A stretch of 16,200 nt of DNA from Pseudomonadota bacterium (GCA_023392035.1 JAEVZY010000112.1:1-16200), one strand, 5' to 3'; counted from the stretch's first letter, positions 7,426 to 14,299 are shown. Numbers and translations: made by a program. The notes: generated by a model from the sequence alone, not told the origin.

Positions 7426-7723
7426 AGCTGAAGGTGTAGAACACCAGCCGCGCCAGCGCCGAATCGAAATACAGCGCATGCCAGGGAATGGCCACGGTGG
7501 CCGAACCGGGCAGCCGCGACATCAGCACATAGCGCAATTGCCGCGTGCGGGCGTCGATCAGGATCGACTTCACCCGTCCCAGGTGTTCGCCGCCGGCAGT
7601 CACGATCTGGCAACCGTGCAGCAATTCGGTGGCGGTGGAATCGCGCGCGAATATGCAGGCAAATCGCTGGTCGCCCTGGGCGGACGGCCGGGTTCTGGAA
7701 CCGCCGTTATAAGTCCGTAACAT
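7424..7723 (-). CDS. PRC-barrel domain protein
   Basis: This small soluble protein has 99 residues. Residues 33-95 fit a PRC-barrel: the strand GCQIVTAGGEHLGRVKSILID, then TRQLRYVLMSRLPG, then VAIPWHALYFDSALARLVFY. The order is conserved, with G..LG.V..I..D and a later IPW.A. PRC-barrels occur in RimM, in photosynthetic reaction-centre H subunits and in many small stress-linked proteins of unknown role; this belongs to the last group by size. The first 30 residues are polar and probably disordered. Start ATG 7723 has no strong Shine-Dalgarno. The gene lies 37 nt downstream of the membrane-protein gene on the same strand and is probably translated from the same message. Confidence 0.8.
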   Translation of the reverse strand: MLRTYNGGSRTRPSAQGDQRFACIFARDSTATELLHGCQIVTAGGEHLGRVKSILIDARTRQLRYVLMSRLPGSATVAIPWHALYFDSALARLVFYTFS

Positions 7724-7760
7724 GCTGTCTCATCGTCCCATCGTAAGGTGGCCGGATCGC

Positions 7761-8642
7761 TCAGGCGATGTCGCGGCCCGCCGGATTGCGTGCGGCGCTG
7801 GCCGGCGCACTGGACATGGCCACCGGGCCGCCGCTCTCGCTCCAGGTGGTGCGGCGCGCGCCGAGCGAGCCCAACAGTCCGCCGATAATGCCCAGCACCA
7901 GCGACAAGGCCACCGCGCCGAATACGGTCCAGGCCGCCATGCCGGCGCGATCGATCGCCTGGTTGGCTTGGGCCTGGCCGCGCGGTGAAGCCTCGGCCGG
8001 CTTGCCGCTGGCAATCATGGCCTGGTCGACGATGGCGGCGGCGCGGCCCTGCTCCACGCGCATGTTGCTGATCATGTACTGCACCGCCTGGTCGCGTTGC
8101 CCATTGGCCACGTATTGCTCCAGCATACGCAGGTTTTCCGGCGAGACATTGACGCCGGTCTGGGTCCGGATCGCATCGGCCATGCGTTGGGCCGAGGCCT
8201 CCGCCTGGCCGCTGATGACGCTGCTGGCGGCGCGTTGCGGATTGATGGTGGAAAACATGGTGCCCAGCATGCTGCCGGTGGCGCTGGAAGCCAGCGTGGC
8301 AAACAGCATGGTGGTGACCGACCAGGTCACAACGCCATGCAGCACGCCGTCGGCCTTGCGCTTCAGGCCGGTCATGCGCGCGGCCACGTAGCCGCCCACC
8401 AGGGAGGCGACCAGCATCGAAACGCCGGCCCAGATCAGCGCGCCGCGGCCCAGGCTGGCCGGGTCGCTGCCGATATCCAGCGAGGACAATCCGGAAGCCA
8501 CGCCCAGCAGGGTCAGCGCCAGTTGCACCGCGATGCCGACCGCCACGCCGGCCACCACCGCGCCCCAGCGCACGGCCGGCGTCAAGCCGCGCCGGGCCGG
8601 TCCATCCCCGCCGTAGCCGCGCTCGTATTCGATGTTTGCCAT
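7761..8642 (-). CDS. Four-helix membrane protein, PhnA-like/YrzE-like (unknown function)
   Basis: The product is 293 residues. Hydrophobic segments lie near 24-49, 66-90, 98-122 and 235-260. They are separated by a polar segment of about 110 residues rich in Ala, Gln and Arg (about 135-232) that is probably helical and extra-membrane. The opening TPAVRWGAVVAGVAVGIAVQLALTLLG, with a Gly-rich first helix, resembles bacterial membrane proteins annotated as PhnA-like or YrzE-like. Their role is unknown; the name does not imply phosphonate metabolism. The C-terminus is polar. ATG 8642 has GGAGA eight bases upstream. The open frame continues upstream to 10163, but only as antisense to real genes. 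Together with the PRC-barrel gene 37 nt downstream it looks like an envelope or stress pair. A structured leader precedes the start. Confidence 0.85.
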   Translation of the reverse strand: MANIEYERGYGGDGPARRGLTPAVRWGAVVAGVAVGIAVQLALTLLGVASGLSSLDIGSDPASLGRGALIWAGVSMLVASLVGGYVAARMTGLKRKADGVLHGVVTWSVTTMLFATLASSATGSMLGTMFSTINPQRAASSVISGQAEASAQRMADAIRTQTGVNVSPENLRMLEQYVANGQRDQAVQYMISNMRVEQGRAAAIVDQAMIASGKPAEASPRGQAQANQAIDRAGMAAWTVFGAVALSLVLGIIGGLLGSLGARRTTWSESGGPVAMSSAPASAARNPAGRDIA

Positions 8643-8650
8643 GGGTTTTT

Positions 8651-8683
8651 CTCCAACGCAAAGCGAAGCGGCTGCCGCTTTGC
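8651..8683 (-). promoter_or_regulatory. Structured 5' leader of the membrane-protein gene
   Basis: On the minus strand a perfect-length stem (GCAAAGCGG, loop CAG, CCGCTTCGC; nine pairs with one G-U) ends 8 nt before the GGAG ribosome site at 8651-8654. Its 3' arm belongs to GCTTCGCTTT (8660-8669), the same 10-mer that buries the Shine-Dalgarno of the Hsp20 fusion. The CUUC in it could instead pair with GGAG, giving two competing folds. Regulatory function is inference. Confidence 0.35.
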
Positions 8684-8820
8684 TCACACGACCATCAAGG
8701 CAACATCCATGCCCAGCGCGAGCGGCGCCTGGCGCCGGATTTTGCTTCGCGTCGGGGACCGCGCGCGAAAAGATTGCAGGCAGGCGTGGCAAAAAATGCC
8801 TTTGCCAGGCTTGGCGGAAA

Positions 8821-8847
8821 TGCATGCCGCACTGTGCCGGGCATGCA
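8821..8847. promoter_or_regulatory. Inverted repeat TGCATGCC-N11-GGCATGCA upstream of the SDR gene
   Basis: Two perfect 8-nt arms are separated by 11 nt, about 85 nt before the SDR start, in the 291-nt divergent region between the membrane-protein gene and the SDR operon. It could be an operator or an RNA hairpin. No convincing -35/-10 pair was found in this region for either direction. Confidence 0.3.
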
Positions 8848-8933
8848 GGTATGTCAATTGCTACTCCGGAGCGACTTGTCGGCATGGTGCGCGGCAAGGG
8901 CTTACTGGCGACCAGAAAAAAATGGAGAGCAAC

Positions 8934-9674
8934 TTGAATCAGCAAGCAAGAACCGGCCTGGCCGGCAAAGCGGTATTGGTGACGGGCGGCGCCAGCGGTC
9001 TCGGGGCAGCCTTGTGTGAAGCCCTGGCGCAGGCCGGCGCCCGCGTGATGGTGGCCGACCTGCAATTGGAGCGGGCCCAGGCGCAGGCGGCGCGCCTGCG
9101 CGAGCAACAAGGCCAGGCGCAGGCGCTGGCCTGCGATGTGGGCGATCCGCAGAGCGCGCGCCAGGCGCTGGCCGCCACGGTGGAAGCCTTCGGCGGACTG
9201 GACGTGCTGATCAACAATGCCGGCACCGACAAGACCCTGTCGCTGGAAGAACTGCAGGTGGATGACTGGAACCGGGTGCTGGCGACCAATCTTTCCGGTC
9301 CGTTCCTGATGTCGAAATTCGCCCTGCCCCACCTGAAGGCGGCCGAGTGCGGGCAGATCGTCAATATCGCCTCCACGGCAGCCAAACGGACCTGGCCCAA
9401 TGCCTCGGCCTACCACGCCAGCAAATGGGGCTTGCTGGGCCTGTCGCACGCCTTGCACGCCGAATTGCGGCCGCTGGGGGTGAAGGTGACGGCGGTGATC
9501 GCCGGCGGCATGCGCACGCCCTTCCTGCTCGACCGCTTCCCCGACATCGACACCGAGACCCTGCAGGACCCGGCCAATGTGGCGGCGGCGGTGCTGTCGG
9601 TGCTGCAACTGCCGCCGGCAACGGTGATCCCGGAAGTCATGGTGTTGCCGATGCGGGAAAGCTCCTGGCCCTGA
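8934..9674 (+). CDS. Short-chain dehydrogenase/reductase (SDR)
   Basis: This 246-residue classical SDR, a typical length, is an NAD(P)-dependent oxidoreductase of the cytoplasm. Counting from the TTG at 8934, the cofactor motif TGGASGLG is at 17-24, NNAG at 94-97, the catalytic Ser of NIAST near 147, and YHASK gives Tyr160 and Lys164. The Asp of VADLQ after the second strand favours NAD over NADP. The TTG at 8934 has GGAG seven bases upstream; the ATG at 8922 is the alternative and adds four residues but lacks a ribosome site. The HAD phosphatase gene follows 3 nt after the stop. In this setting it probably oxidises, reduces or epimerises a sugar intermediate, although the substrate cannot be read from sequence. 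Confidence 0.9.
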   Translation: MNQQARTGLAGKAVLVTGGASGLGAALCEALAQAGARVMVADLQLERAQAQAARLREQQGQAQALACDVGDPQSARQALAATVEAFGGLDVLINNAGTDKTLSLEELQVDDWNRVLATNLSGPFLMSKFALPHLKAAECGQIVNIASTAAKRTWPNASAYHASKWGLLGLSHALHAELRPLGVKVTAVIAGGMRTPFLLDRFPDIDTETLQDPANVAAAVLSVLQLPPATVIPEVMVLPMRESSWP

Positions 9675-9677
9675 TCG

Positions 9678-10235
9678 ATGATGATGCGCGCCATTTTCCT
9701 GGACAAGGACGGCACGCTGATCGAGGACGTTCCATGGAATGTCGATCCGGCGCGCATTGCGCTCAGCCCGCAGGCCGGCGCCGGCCTGCGGCTGCTGCGC
9801 GATGCCGGCTACCAGTTCTTCGTGGTCAGCAACCAGAGCGGGGTGGCGCTCGGGCGCTTTGCCGAAAGCGCCCTGCTGCAGGTGCGCAGCACGCTTGAAA
9901 GCCTGCTGGCGGCCGAAGGCATCGTGCTGCGCGATTGCTACTGGTGCCCGCATGCGCCGCAAGACGGCTGCAGCTGCCGCAAGCCCCTGCCCGGCCTGTT
10001 GCTGCGCGCGGCCGCCGAGCACGACATCGATCTTGGCGCCTCCTGGATGGTGGGCGACATCCTGAACGATGTGGAAGCCGGCCGGCGCGCCGGCTGCCGC
10101 GCGGTGCTGATCGACAACGGCAACGAGACCGAATGGAAAAGCGGCGCCTGGCGCCAGCCGCACGCAGTGGCGGGCGACCTGCTGCAGGCGGCGCGCGCGA
10201 TTGTGCTGACGGAAAAACAGGAGGAAAGCATTTGA
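9678..10235 (+). CDS. gmhB: HAD-IIIA phosphatase, GmhB-like (D-glycero-D-manno-heptose 1,7-bisphosphate phosphatase)
   Basis: The product is 185 residues, the usual GmhB size. The HAD motifs are complete: nucleophile DKDGT (Asp9, Asp11), SNQSG (51-55), Lys102 and GDILND (126-131). The zinc loop typical of GmhB is present as CPH near 90-92 and CSC at 98-100. GmhB removes the C7 phosphate of heptose 1,7-bisphosphate on the way to ADP- or GDP-heptose. Three consecutive ATG codons begin at 9678, and the first is used here. The gene sits 3 nt after the SDR, and its stop overlaps the TTG of the GT9 gene by 4 nt, pointing to translational coupling. The histidinol-phosphate phosphatase branch of the same family is the main alternative, but the GT9 neighbour favours heptose. 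Confidence 0.85.
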   Translation: MMMRAIFLDKDGTLIEDVPWNVDPARIALSPQAGAGLRLLRDAGYQFFVVSNQSGVALGRFAESALLQVRSTLESLLAAEGIVLRDCYWCPHAPQDGCSCRKPLPGLLLRAAAEHDIDLGASWMVGDILNDVEAGRRAGCRAVLIDNGNETEWKSGAWRQPHAVAGDLLQAARAIVLTEKQEESI

Positions 10236-11326
10236 ATCCCAGCAGCTGGCAAGCCGCCAAGCGCGTGTTGTGCGTGCGGCTCGATTACATGGGCGACGTG
10301 CTGATGTGTACGCCCGCCCTGCGCGCCCTGCGCCAGGCCGTGCCGGGACGCGAAATCACCCTGCTCACCTCGGCCGGCGGCGCCGCGGTGGCCGGCATGA
10401 TTCCCGAAGTCGACCGCAGCCTGGTGTGGCCCGCGCCCTGGATGAAAAACAGCATCGCCCATGAGCCGGCACTCGACTTCGAGATGCTGGCGCGCCTGCG
10501 GCAGGAAAATTTCGATGCGGCCGTGATCTTCACCACCTACAGCCAGAGCGCCTTGCCGGCGGCCATGGCCTGCTACCTGGCCGGCATCGGCCTGCGCCTG
10601 GCGCATTGCCGCGAAAATCCCTACCAGTTGTTGAGCGACTGGGTGCCTGATCCCGAGCCGGACAAATGCTTGCGCCATGAAGTGCAGCGCCAGCTCGACC
10701 TGGTGGCGGCCATCGGCGCCAGCTGCGACAACCAGAAGCTGTCCTTCGCCGTGCCGGCCGAGGCCACCGAATGGGCCAGCCGCCAATTGCGCGAGCTGGA
10801 AATGCCTGCGCAATGGGTGTTGCTGCATCCCGGCGCCAGCGCCGCCTCGCGCCGCTATCCGGCCGCCTCCTGGAGCGCGGTGGCCGACCTGTTGGTGGAG
10901 CAGGGCTTGCCGGTGCTGTTTTCCGGCAGCGCCGACGAAGCGGGGCTGATCGAAGGCATCCGCGCCGACATGCGCGGCGACAGTATTTCACTGGCGGGCG
11001 CGCTCGATCTCGGCCGCCTGGGGGCGCTGATCGCGGCGGCCCCGGTCATGGTCAGCAACAACACCGGCCCGGCACACCTGGCGGCGGCACTGGGCACGCC
11101 GCTGGTGGACTTGTATGCATTGACCAATCCGCAGCACACGCCTTGGCAAGTGGCCAGCCGCGTGCTGTACCACATGGTCCCTTGCCGCAATTGCTACAAG
11201 AGCGTCTGCCCGCAGGTGCATCAGGCATGCCTGGCCAATGTAAAACCAACAGAGGTGGTACAAGCCATCAGGGAACTGTTGACAGCGCCCGAGACTCGCA
11301 CCCACACTGAATTGCTGCAGGCCTAA
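10232..11326 (+). CDS. GT9 heptosyltransferase-like glycosyltransferase
   Basis: The product is 364 residues, normal for WaaC/WaaF-type enzymes, which move heptose from ADP-heptose onto LPS core or a related acceptor at the inner face of the cytoplasmic membrane. The family opening is RVLCVRLDYMGDVLMCTPAL (11-30); the donor half has VLLHPGASAASRRYP (196-210) and SNNTGPAHLAAALGTP (275-290). A C-terminal CRNCYKSVC-type cysteine cluster (318-333) resembles one in many GT9 proteins. The start is TTG at 10232, with AGGAGG just upstream and a 4-nt overlap with the phosphatase stop. No ATG occurs in the first 19 codons. The acceptor is unknown: LPS core or a separate glycan. Confidence 0.88.
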   Translation: MNPSSWQAAKRVLCVRLDYMGDVLMCTPALRALRQAVPGREITLLTSAGGAAVAGMIPEVDRSLVWPAPWMKNSIAHEPALDFEMLARLRQENFDAAVIFTTYSQSALPAAMACYLAGIGLRLAHCRENPYQLLSDWVPDPEPDKCLRHEVQRQLDLVAAIGASCDNQKLSFAVPAEATEWASRQLRELEMPAQWVLLHPGASAASRRYPAASWSAVADLLVEQGLPVLFSGSADEAGLIEGIRADMRGDSISLAGALDLGRLGALIAAAPVMVSNNTGPAHLAAALGTPLVDLYALTNPQHTPWQVASRVLYHMVPCRNCYKSVCPQVHQACLANVKPTEVVQAIRELLTAPETRTHTELLQA

Positions 11327-11354
11327 GCAGTGCCGGTTCGACGACCGGCTGCTT
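11325..11354 (+). terminator. Strong stem-loop after the GT9 gene
   Basis: AAGCA-(GT)-GCCGGT, loop TCGACG, ACCGGC-TGCTT forms an 11-pair GC-rich stem with a 2-nt bulge, starting within the GT9 stop codon. The following bases, CGTCTACTG, are only weakly T-rich. It could end the SDR-HAD-GT9 message or separate it from the hemerythrin gene, which starts 24 nt later. Confidence 0.4.
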
Positions 11355-11377
11355 CGTCTACTGCATGGAGATCTATC

Positions 11378-11920
11378 ATGGCGCGAACGGCCAGCTTACC
11401 TGCCGCGATTGAAATCATCCGCATCCTGGACGAGGATCACGACAAGATCCTTGAACTGTTCGATGAGTTCGACCGCATCCGCGGCAACACCGACGACGAG
11501 ACTTTGCAGTCGCTGATCGAAACCACTTGCACGGAATTGATCATCCACGCCCAGGTCGAAGACGAGTTTTTCTATCCGGCACTGATTGAAGCCAACAGCG
11601 GCAATCCAGCCCTGGAAGAAGCCCTGGTGGAGCACGGCATTGCACGCCATCTGATCGCCGAGCTGGAAGCCATGCAGCCGGGCGACCACTCCTATGAGGC
11701 GCGCTTTCACGTGCTGGGCGAATACGTGCGCCATCACATCAACGAAGAACGCAGCCGCGTCTTTTCCCAGTTGCAGAGTACGCAACTGGATGCCGGCACC
11801 CTGGCCGCCGACATCCGCCATCGGCGCGATGAATTGCGCAGCGAATTCGGTTTGCCCGACGCCGGCTATGAAGAAGAACTGGGACGGCGCACCGGCCTGG
11901 TGTCGCACCTGCCGCATTGA
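11378..11920 (+). CDS. Hemerythrin-like HHE domain protein
   Basis: This 180-residue soluble, probably all-helical protein has the metal-ligand pattern of bacterial hemerythrin-like proteins: His21 (DEDHDK), His57 with Glu61 (HAQVEDE), His86 and His91 (EHGIARH), and His119/His120 with Glu124 (RHHINEE). These bind a di-iron centre that senses or carries oxygen, nitric oxide or peroxide; which one is unknown. A roughly 40-residue charged C-terminal tail follows the four-helix bundle. ATG 11378 has GGAG seven bases upstream and is preferred over the ATG-less extension to 11330. It stands alone between a stem-loop upstream and a terminator downstream that mainly serves the opposing lipoprotein gene. 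Confidence 0.9.
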   Translation: MARTASLPAAIEIIRILDEDHDKILELFDEFDRIRGNTDDETLQSLIETTCTELIIHAQVEDEFFYPALIEANSGNPALEEALVEHGIARHLIAELEAMQPGDHSYEARFHVLGEYVRHHINEERSRVFSQLQSTQLDAGTLAADIRHRRDELRSEFGLPDAGYEEELGRRTGLVSHLPH

Positions 11921-11963
11921 TCGGGCAGCACAGCCCGGCTCACCACTGAACTGATCGAAGGCC

Positions 11964-11999
11964 AAAAAGCAAATGCCGTCCAGCGGGCTGGACGGCATT
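11964..11999 (-). terminator. Rho-independent terminator of the lipoprotein gene
   Basis: AATGCCGTCCAG, loop CCCG, CTGGACGGCATT is a perfect 12-bp stem on the minus strand, followed by TGCTTTTTGG. It lies 32 nt past the lipoprotein stop codon. On the plus strand the hairpin could also help end the hemerythrin message, but no T-run follows in that direction. Confidence 0.85.
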
Positions 12000-12031
12000 G
12001 CTTGCGCTCGGGCCTGCCAAGCGGCTGCGGC

Positions 12032-12529
12032 TTACTTGCTGCCGCTGGTGCTGGAGCTGCTGCCCGAAGAGCCGCTGGAGCCGGGCGTGCTCGGCGTGGC
12101 GCTGCTGCTGCCGCTCGGGCTGGTGCTGCTCGAGCTGCTGCCCATGCCGGAGCTGCCGCTGCCGGAACTACCCGAGCTGCTGGACGAAGGCGCCGCGCCC
12201 GAAGGTGCGGGAGCGCCACCGGCCGGCGGCGTGGCGCCAGGCATGGTCGAGGAAGACGAAGATCCCGAAGGCGAAGCGCCGGACGAGGATGAAGACGAAG
12301 ATTCGCCACCGGCCGGCGGTGTCGAAGGCGTGGCGCTTGGCGTGCTCGGCGCGGCAGGCGTGCTGGAGCTGCTGCTCGGCGTGGAAGGCGTGGTGGTGCT
12401 GGAGCTGGAACTCGAACCCGGCGTGGCCGAAGTTCCCGCGCTGCCACCGGATTCCTTGTTGCAACCCGCCAGCAGTGCCGCCAGGATGCTCGCAGCCAGC
12501 AGGACTTTGGAAGGATGGGTGAGTTTCAT
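12032..12529 (-). CDS. Serine-rich low-complexity lipoprotein
   Basis: This is a 165-residue predicted lipoprotein. The N-terminus has Lys2, Lys8, a hydrophobic stretch VLLAASILAALLAG and the lipobox LLAGC with Cys23, so signal peptidase II would cut before Cys23. Asn at +2 is not the inner-membrane retention Asp, so outer-membrane sorting is expected. The rest contains almost only Ser, Gly, Pro, Thr and Ala (Ser about 45%), with no aromatic residues, and should be disordered. It could be a flexible spacer, a surface coat or a modification target. ATG 12529 has AAAGGA about seven bases upstream. A terminator follows. No function is known to me. The plus-strand reading of the same DNA is also open but is Leu/Glu-rich antisense. 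Confidence 0.82.
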   Translation of the reverse strand: MKLTHPSKVLLAASILAALLAGCNKESGGSAGTSATPGSSSSSSTTTPSTPSSSSSTPAAPSTPSATPSTPPAGGESSSSSSSGASPSGSSSSSTMPGATPPAGGAPAPSGAAPSSSSSGSSGSGSSGMGSSSSSTSPSGSSSATPSTPGSSGSSGSSSSTSGSK

Positions 12530-12594
12530 TGTTCGTTCCTTTAGCAAATGATGGGTTGACCAGTGCATTGGAGACGTCCGCAGCGGGCGCTGAG

Positions 12595-12653
12595 GACAAC
12601 TTTCTTGCCGGACAAATCTCATCGGCGTGCACGCGCCGTGGCAAGAACTTGTC
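12595..12653 (-). repeat. Long inverted repeat in the lipoprotein leader
   Basis: The plus-strand arms are GACAACTTTCTTGCC (12595-12609) and GGCAAGAACTTGTC (12640-12653). They pair over 13 positions with one mismatch and one bulge. Inside lies a second stem, CGGCG/CGCCG, around the perfect palindrome GCGTGCACGC. It falls in the 219-nt gap between dusA and the lipoprotein gene. It could be a structured 5' leader, a stability element or a small RNA. No T-run marks it as a terminator of dusA. Confidence 0.6.
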
Positions 12654-12664
12654 GTCATGCTGCG

Positions 12665-12693
12665 ACTATGGCAACTCCGTAAAGTTCGAACAA
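12665..12693 (-). promoter_or_regulatory. Possible promoter of the lipoprotein gene
   Basis: On the minus strand TTGTTC and CATAGT are separated by 17 nt, a weak sigma-70 match (three and four of six). The overlapping GAACTT...TCGCA also looks distantly like an extracytoplasmic-function sigma site. A start from here would place the 59-nt inverted repeat near the 5' end of the message. Confidence 0.25.
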
Positions 12694-12748
12694 TTTGCCT
12701 GACTGCTGCGCAATTGCCTGGGGTCAGGTTACAGGCTGTGACAGCAGG

Positions 12749-13768
12749 CTAGGACAGCACGCTGTCATAGGCCACGGCCAGCAACTCCGGGTCCTGGCGC
12801 GACAGCAGCTTGGGGTCGGACAGCATCTGCCGGAAACGGCGCGCGCCCGGCAAGCCATTCACCAGGCCCAGCATGTGGCGGGTGATGCTGTTGAGCCGCA
12901 GTCCCGCCGCGCCGTGCTGGCGCAATTGCTCGGCCACATAGGGCAGCATGGCCGCCAATACCTCACGCCGGGTCGGCGCGTGGCTGGCATCGCCGTAATA
13001 GCGGGCATCGAATTCGGCCATCAACCACGGGTTGTGATAGGCCTCGCGCCCGATCATGACGCCATCCACATGCTGCAACTGGGCGTCGATCTCTTCCAGC
13101 GTCTTGATGCCGCCATTGAGGATGATTTCCAGTTGCGCAAAGTCGCGCTTCAAGCGATGCACGATCTCGTAACGCAAAGGCGGAATCTCGCGGTTTTCTT
13201 TCGGCGAAAGTCCCTTCAGCACGGCGTTGCGGGCGTGGACGATGAAGGTCTTGCAGCCGGCGTCGGCAATCGTGCCGACGAAATCGCGCACGAAGCCGTA
13301 GCCCTCTTCCTGGTCGATGCCGATGCGGTGCTTGACGGTGACGTCGATGGCGACCGCATCGCGCATGGCCTTGACGCAGTCGGCCACCAGTTGCGGCTCG
13401 GCCATCAGGCAGGCACCGAAGGCGCCGCGTTGCACACGCTCGGACGGGCAGCCGCAATTGAGGTTGATTTCCTGGTAGCCCCACTGCTCGCCCAGCCTGG
13501 CGCACTGGGCCAGGTCTTGCGGCTCGCTGCCGCCCAGCTGCAGCGCCAGCGGCTGTTCCGCCTGCGAGTAATCGAGATGGCGCGCGACATCGCCATGGAT
13601 CAGCGCGCCGGTGGTCACCATCTCGGTGTACAGCCAGGTATGGCGGGTGATCTGGCGATGGAAGTAGCGGCAATGACGGTCGGTCCAGTCCATCATGGGC
13701 GCTACGGAAAGCGTGCGGGCAGGCAATGCCATTCCGACCAATCGATTTTTCTCTTTTCCCTCTTCCAT
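12749..13768 (-). CDS. dusA: tRNA-dihydrouridine(20/20a) synthase DusA
   Basis: This 339-residue flavoenzyme reduces uridine to dihydrouridine in the tRNA D-loop using FMN and NADPH. The TIM-barrel begins SVAPMMDWTDRHCR, the standard DusA opening. The catalytic cysteine is in NLNCGCPSERVQRGAFGACL (Cys107). Further FMN and RNA contacts appear in VTVKHRIGID, VHARNA, ILNGGIKT and VMIGREAYHNPW. The C-terminal helical domain contains NSITRHMLGL and PGARRFRQML, also typical of DusA rather than DusB or DusC. ATG 13768 is used; ATG 13732 (MALPARTLSV) is the alternative and still leaves the whole barrel. It lies 57 nt after the aconitase-X small-subunit gene, with its own likely promoter, so linkage to that operon is probably incidental. 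Confidence 0.95.
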   Translation of the reverse strand: MEEGKEKNRLVGMALPARTLSVAPMMDWTDRHCRYFHRQITRHTWLYTEMVTTGALIHGDVARHLDYSQAEQPLALQLGGSEPQDLAQCARLGEQWGYQEINLNCGCPSERVQRGAFGACLMAEPQLVADCVKAMRDAVAIDVTVKHRIGIDQEEGYGFVRDFVGTIADAGCKTFIVHARNAVLKGLSPKENREIPPLRYEIVHRLKRDFAQLEIILNGGIKTLEEIDAQLQHVDGVMIGREAYHNPWLMAEFDARYYGDASHAPTRREVLAAMLPYVAEQLRQHGAAGLRLNSITRHMLGLVNGLPGARRFRQMLSDPKLLSRQDPELLAVAYDSVLS

Positions 13769-13809
13769 ATCCAGCGCCCAGGCTTCATCCGCAATGACGA
13801 CAGGGGCGC

Positions 13810-13818
13810 ATTATCGCA
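13810..13818 (-). promoter_or_regulatory. Extended -10 promoter candidate for dusA
   Basis: On the minus strand TGCGATAAT matches the extended -10 form TGnTATAAT at all but one base. It lies 41 nt before the ATG at 13768, in the short gap after the aconitase-X genes. No -35 box is recognisable, as is usual for extended -10 promoters. Confidence 0.4.
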
Positions 13819-13825
13819 AATTGCT

Positions 13826-14299
13826 CTACTTCGGACCGTGCACCCGGGGCAGTCGCTCTGTCGGCGCCGCTCCAGTCGAACCGGATGCGCCCTCCATGAC
13901 GCGTATGGTTTTAGTCTCCGGATCGACCTCGACCATGGCACCGTTGGGAATCTGGGCCGTGATGTCGATATCGAAGCCGGCCATCATGGTCACATCTCCC
14001 AATGCCGCGCCTTGGGCGAGGATGGTGTTGACGGTGTTGAAGATGATTCCGGCCGGCGCCATGTTGCGCGCTTTCATTTCATGCAGCATCCAGGCCGTGG
14101 CCACGCCGCCTTTTGCCGTGTCGAGCACCAGGATCTTGTCCACGTAGGACTGGCCTGCCAGCTTGTGCGCCGGGCGCGAAAACACGCCGGTCAGGCGATT
14201 GAGGTCATAGCGCGCCGAAAAGCCGTCGTTCGCCACCAGCGCCTGCCCGACGATCTTTCGCCCCATGGCATGGCGGGCCGTGAAAATCTTGTCATTCAA
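13826..14299 (-). CDS. Aconitase X small (swivel, DUF126) subunit, divergent
   Basis: This 157-residue protein corresponds to the swivel domain of aconitase X, which with the large subunit dehydrates hydroxy-acids: cis-3-hydroxy-L-proline in bacteria, phosphomevalonate in archaea. Recognisable parts are GRKIVGQALVANDGFS near the N-terminus, AGQSYVDKILVLDTAKGG, and the closing GALGDVT-like segment with AQIPNGAMVEVD. The Ser-rich GxGSSSxS loop expected after the LVL strand is replaced by TAKGGVATAW (61-70). The last 20 residues are a polar tail. The start is TTG at 14299, with GGGAGA seven bases upstream and a 4-nt overlap with the large-subunit stop, so the two are coupled. The first in-frame ATG is at codon 12. 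Confidence 0.8.
   Translation of the reverse strand: MNDKIFTARHAMGRKIVGQALVANDGFSARYDLNRLTGVFSRPAHKLAGQSYVDKILVLDTAKGGVATAWMLHEMKARNMAPAGIIFNTVNTILAQGAALGDVTMMAGFDIDITAQIPNGAMVEVDPETKTIRVMEGASGSTGAAPTERLPRVHGPK

Noticed and set aside
8643..10163. Upstream extension of the membrane-protein frame on the minus strand
   Set aside because: The extension is antisense to the SDR and phosphatase genes, whereas ATG 8642 has a good ribosome site.
11973..12551. Leu/Glu/Pro-rich open frame on the plus strand
   Set aside because: It is the antisense reading of the Ser-rich lipoprotein, which has a lipobox, ribosome site and terminator on the minus strand.
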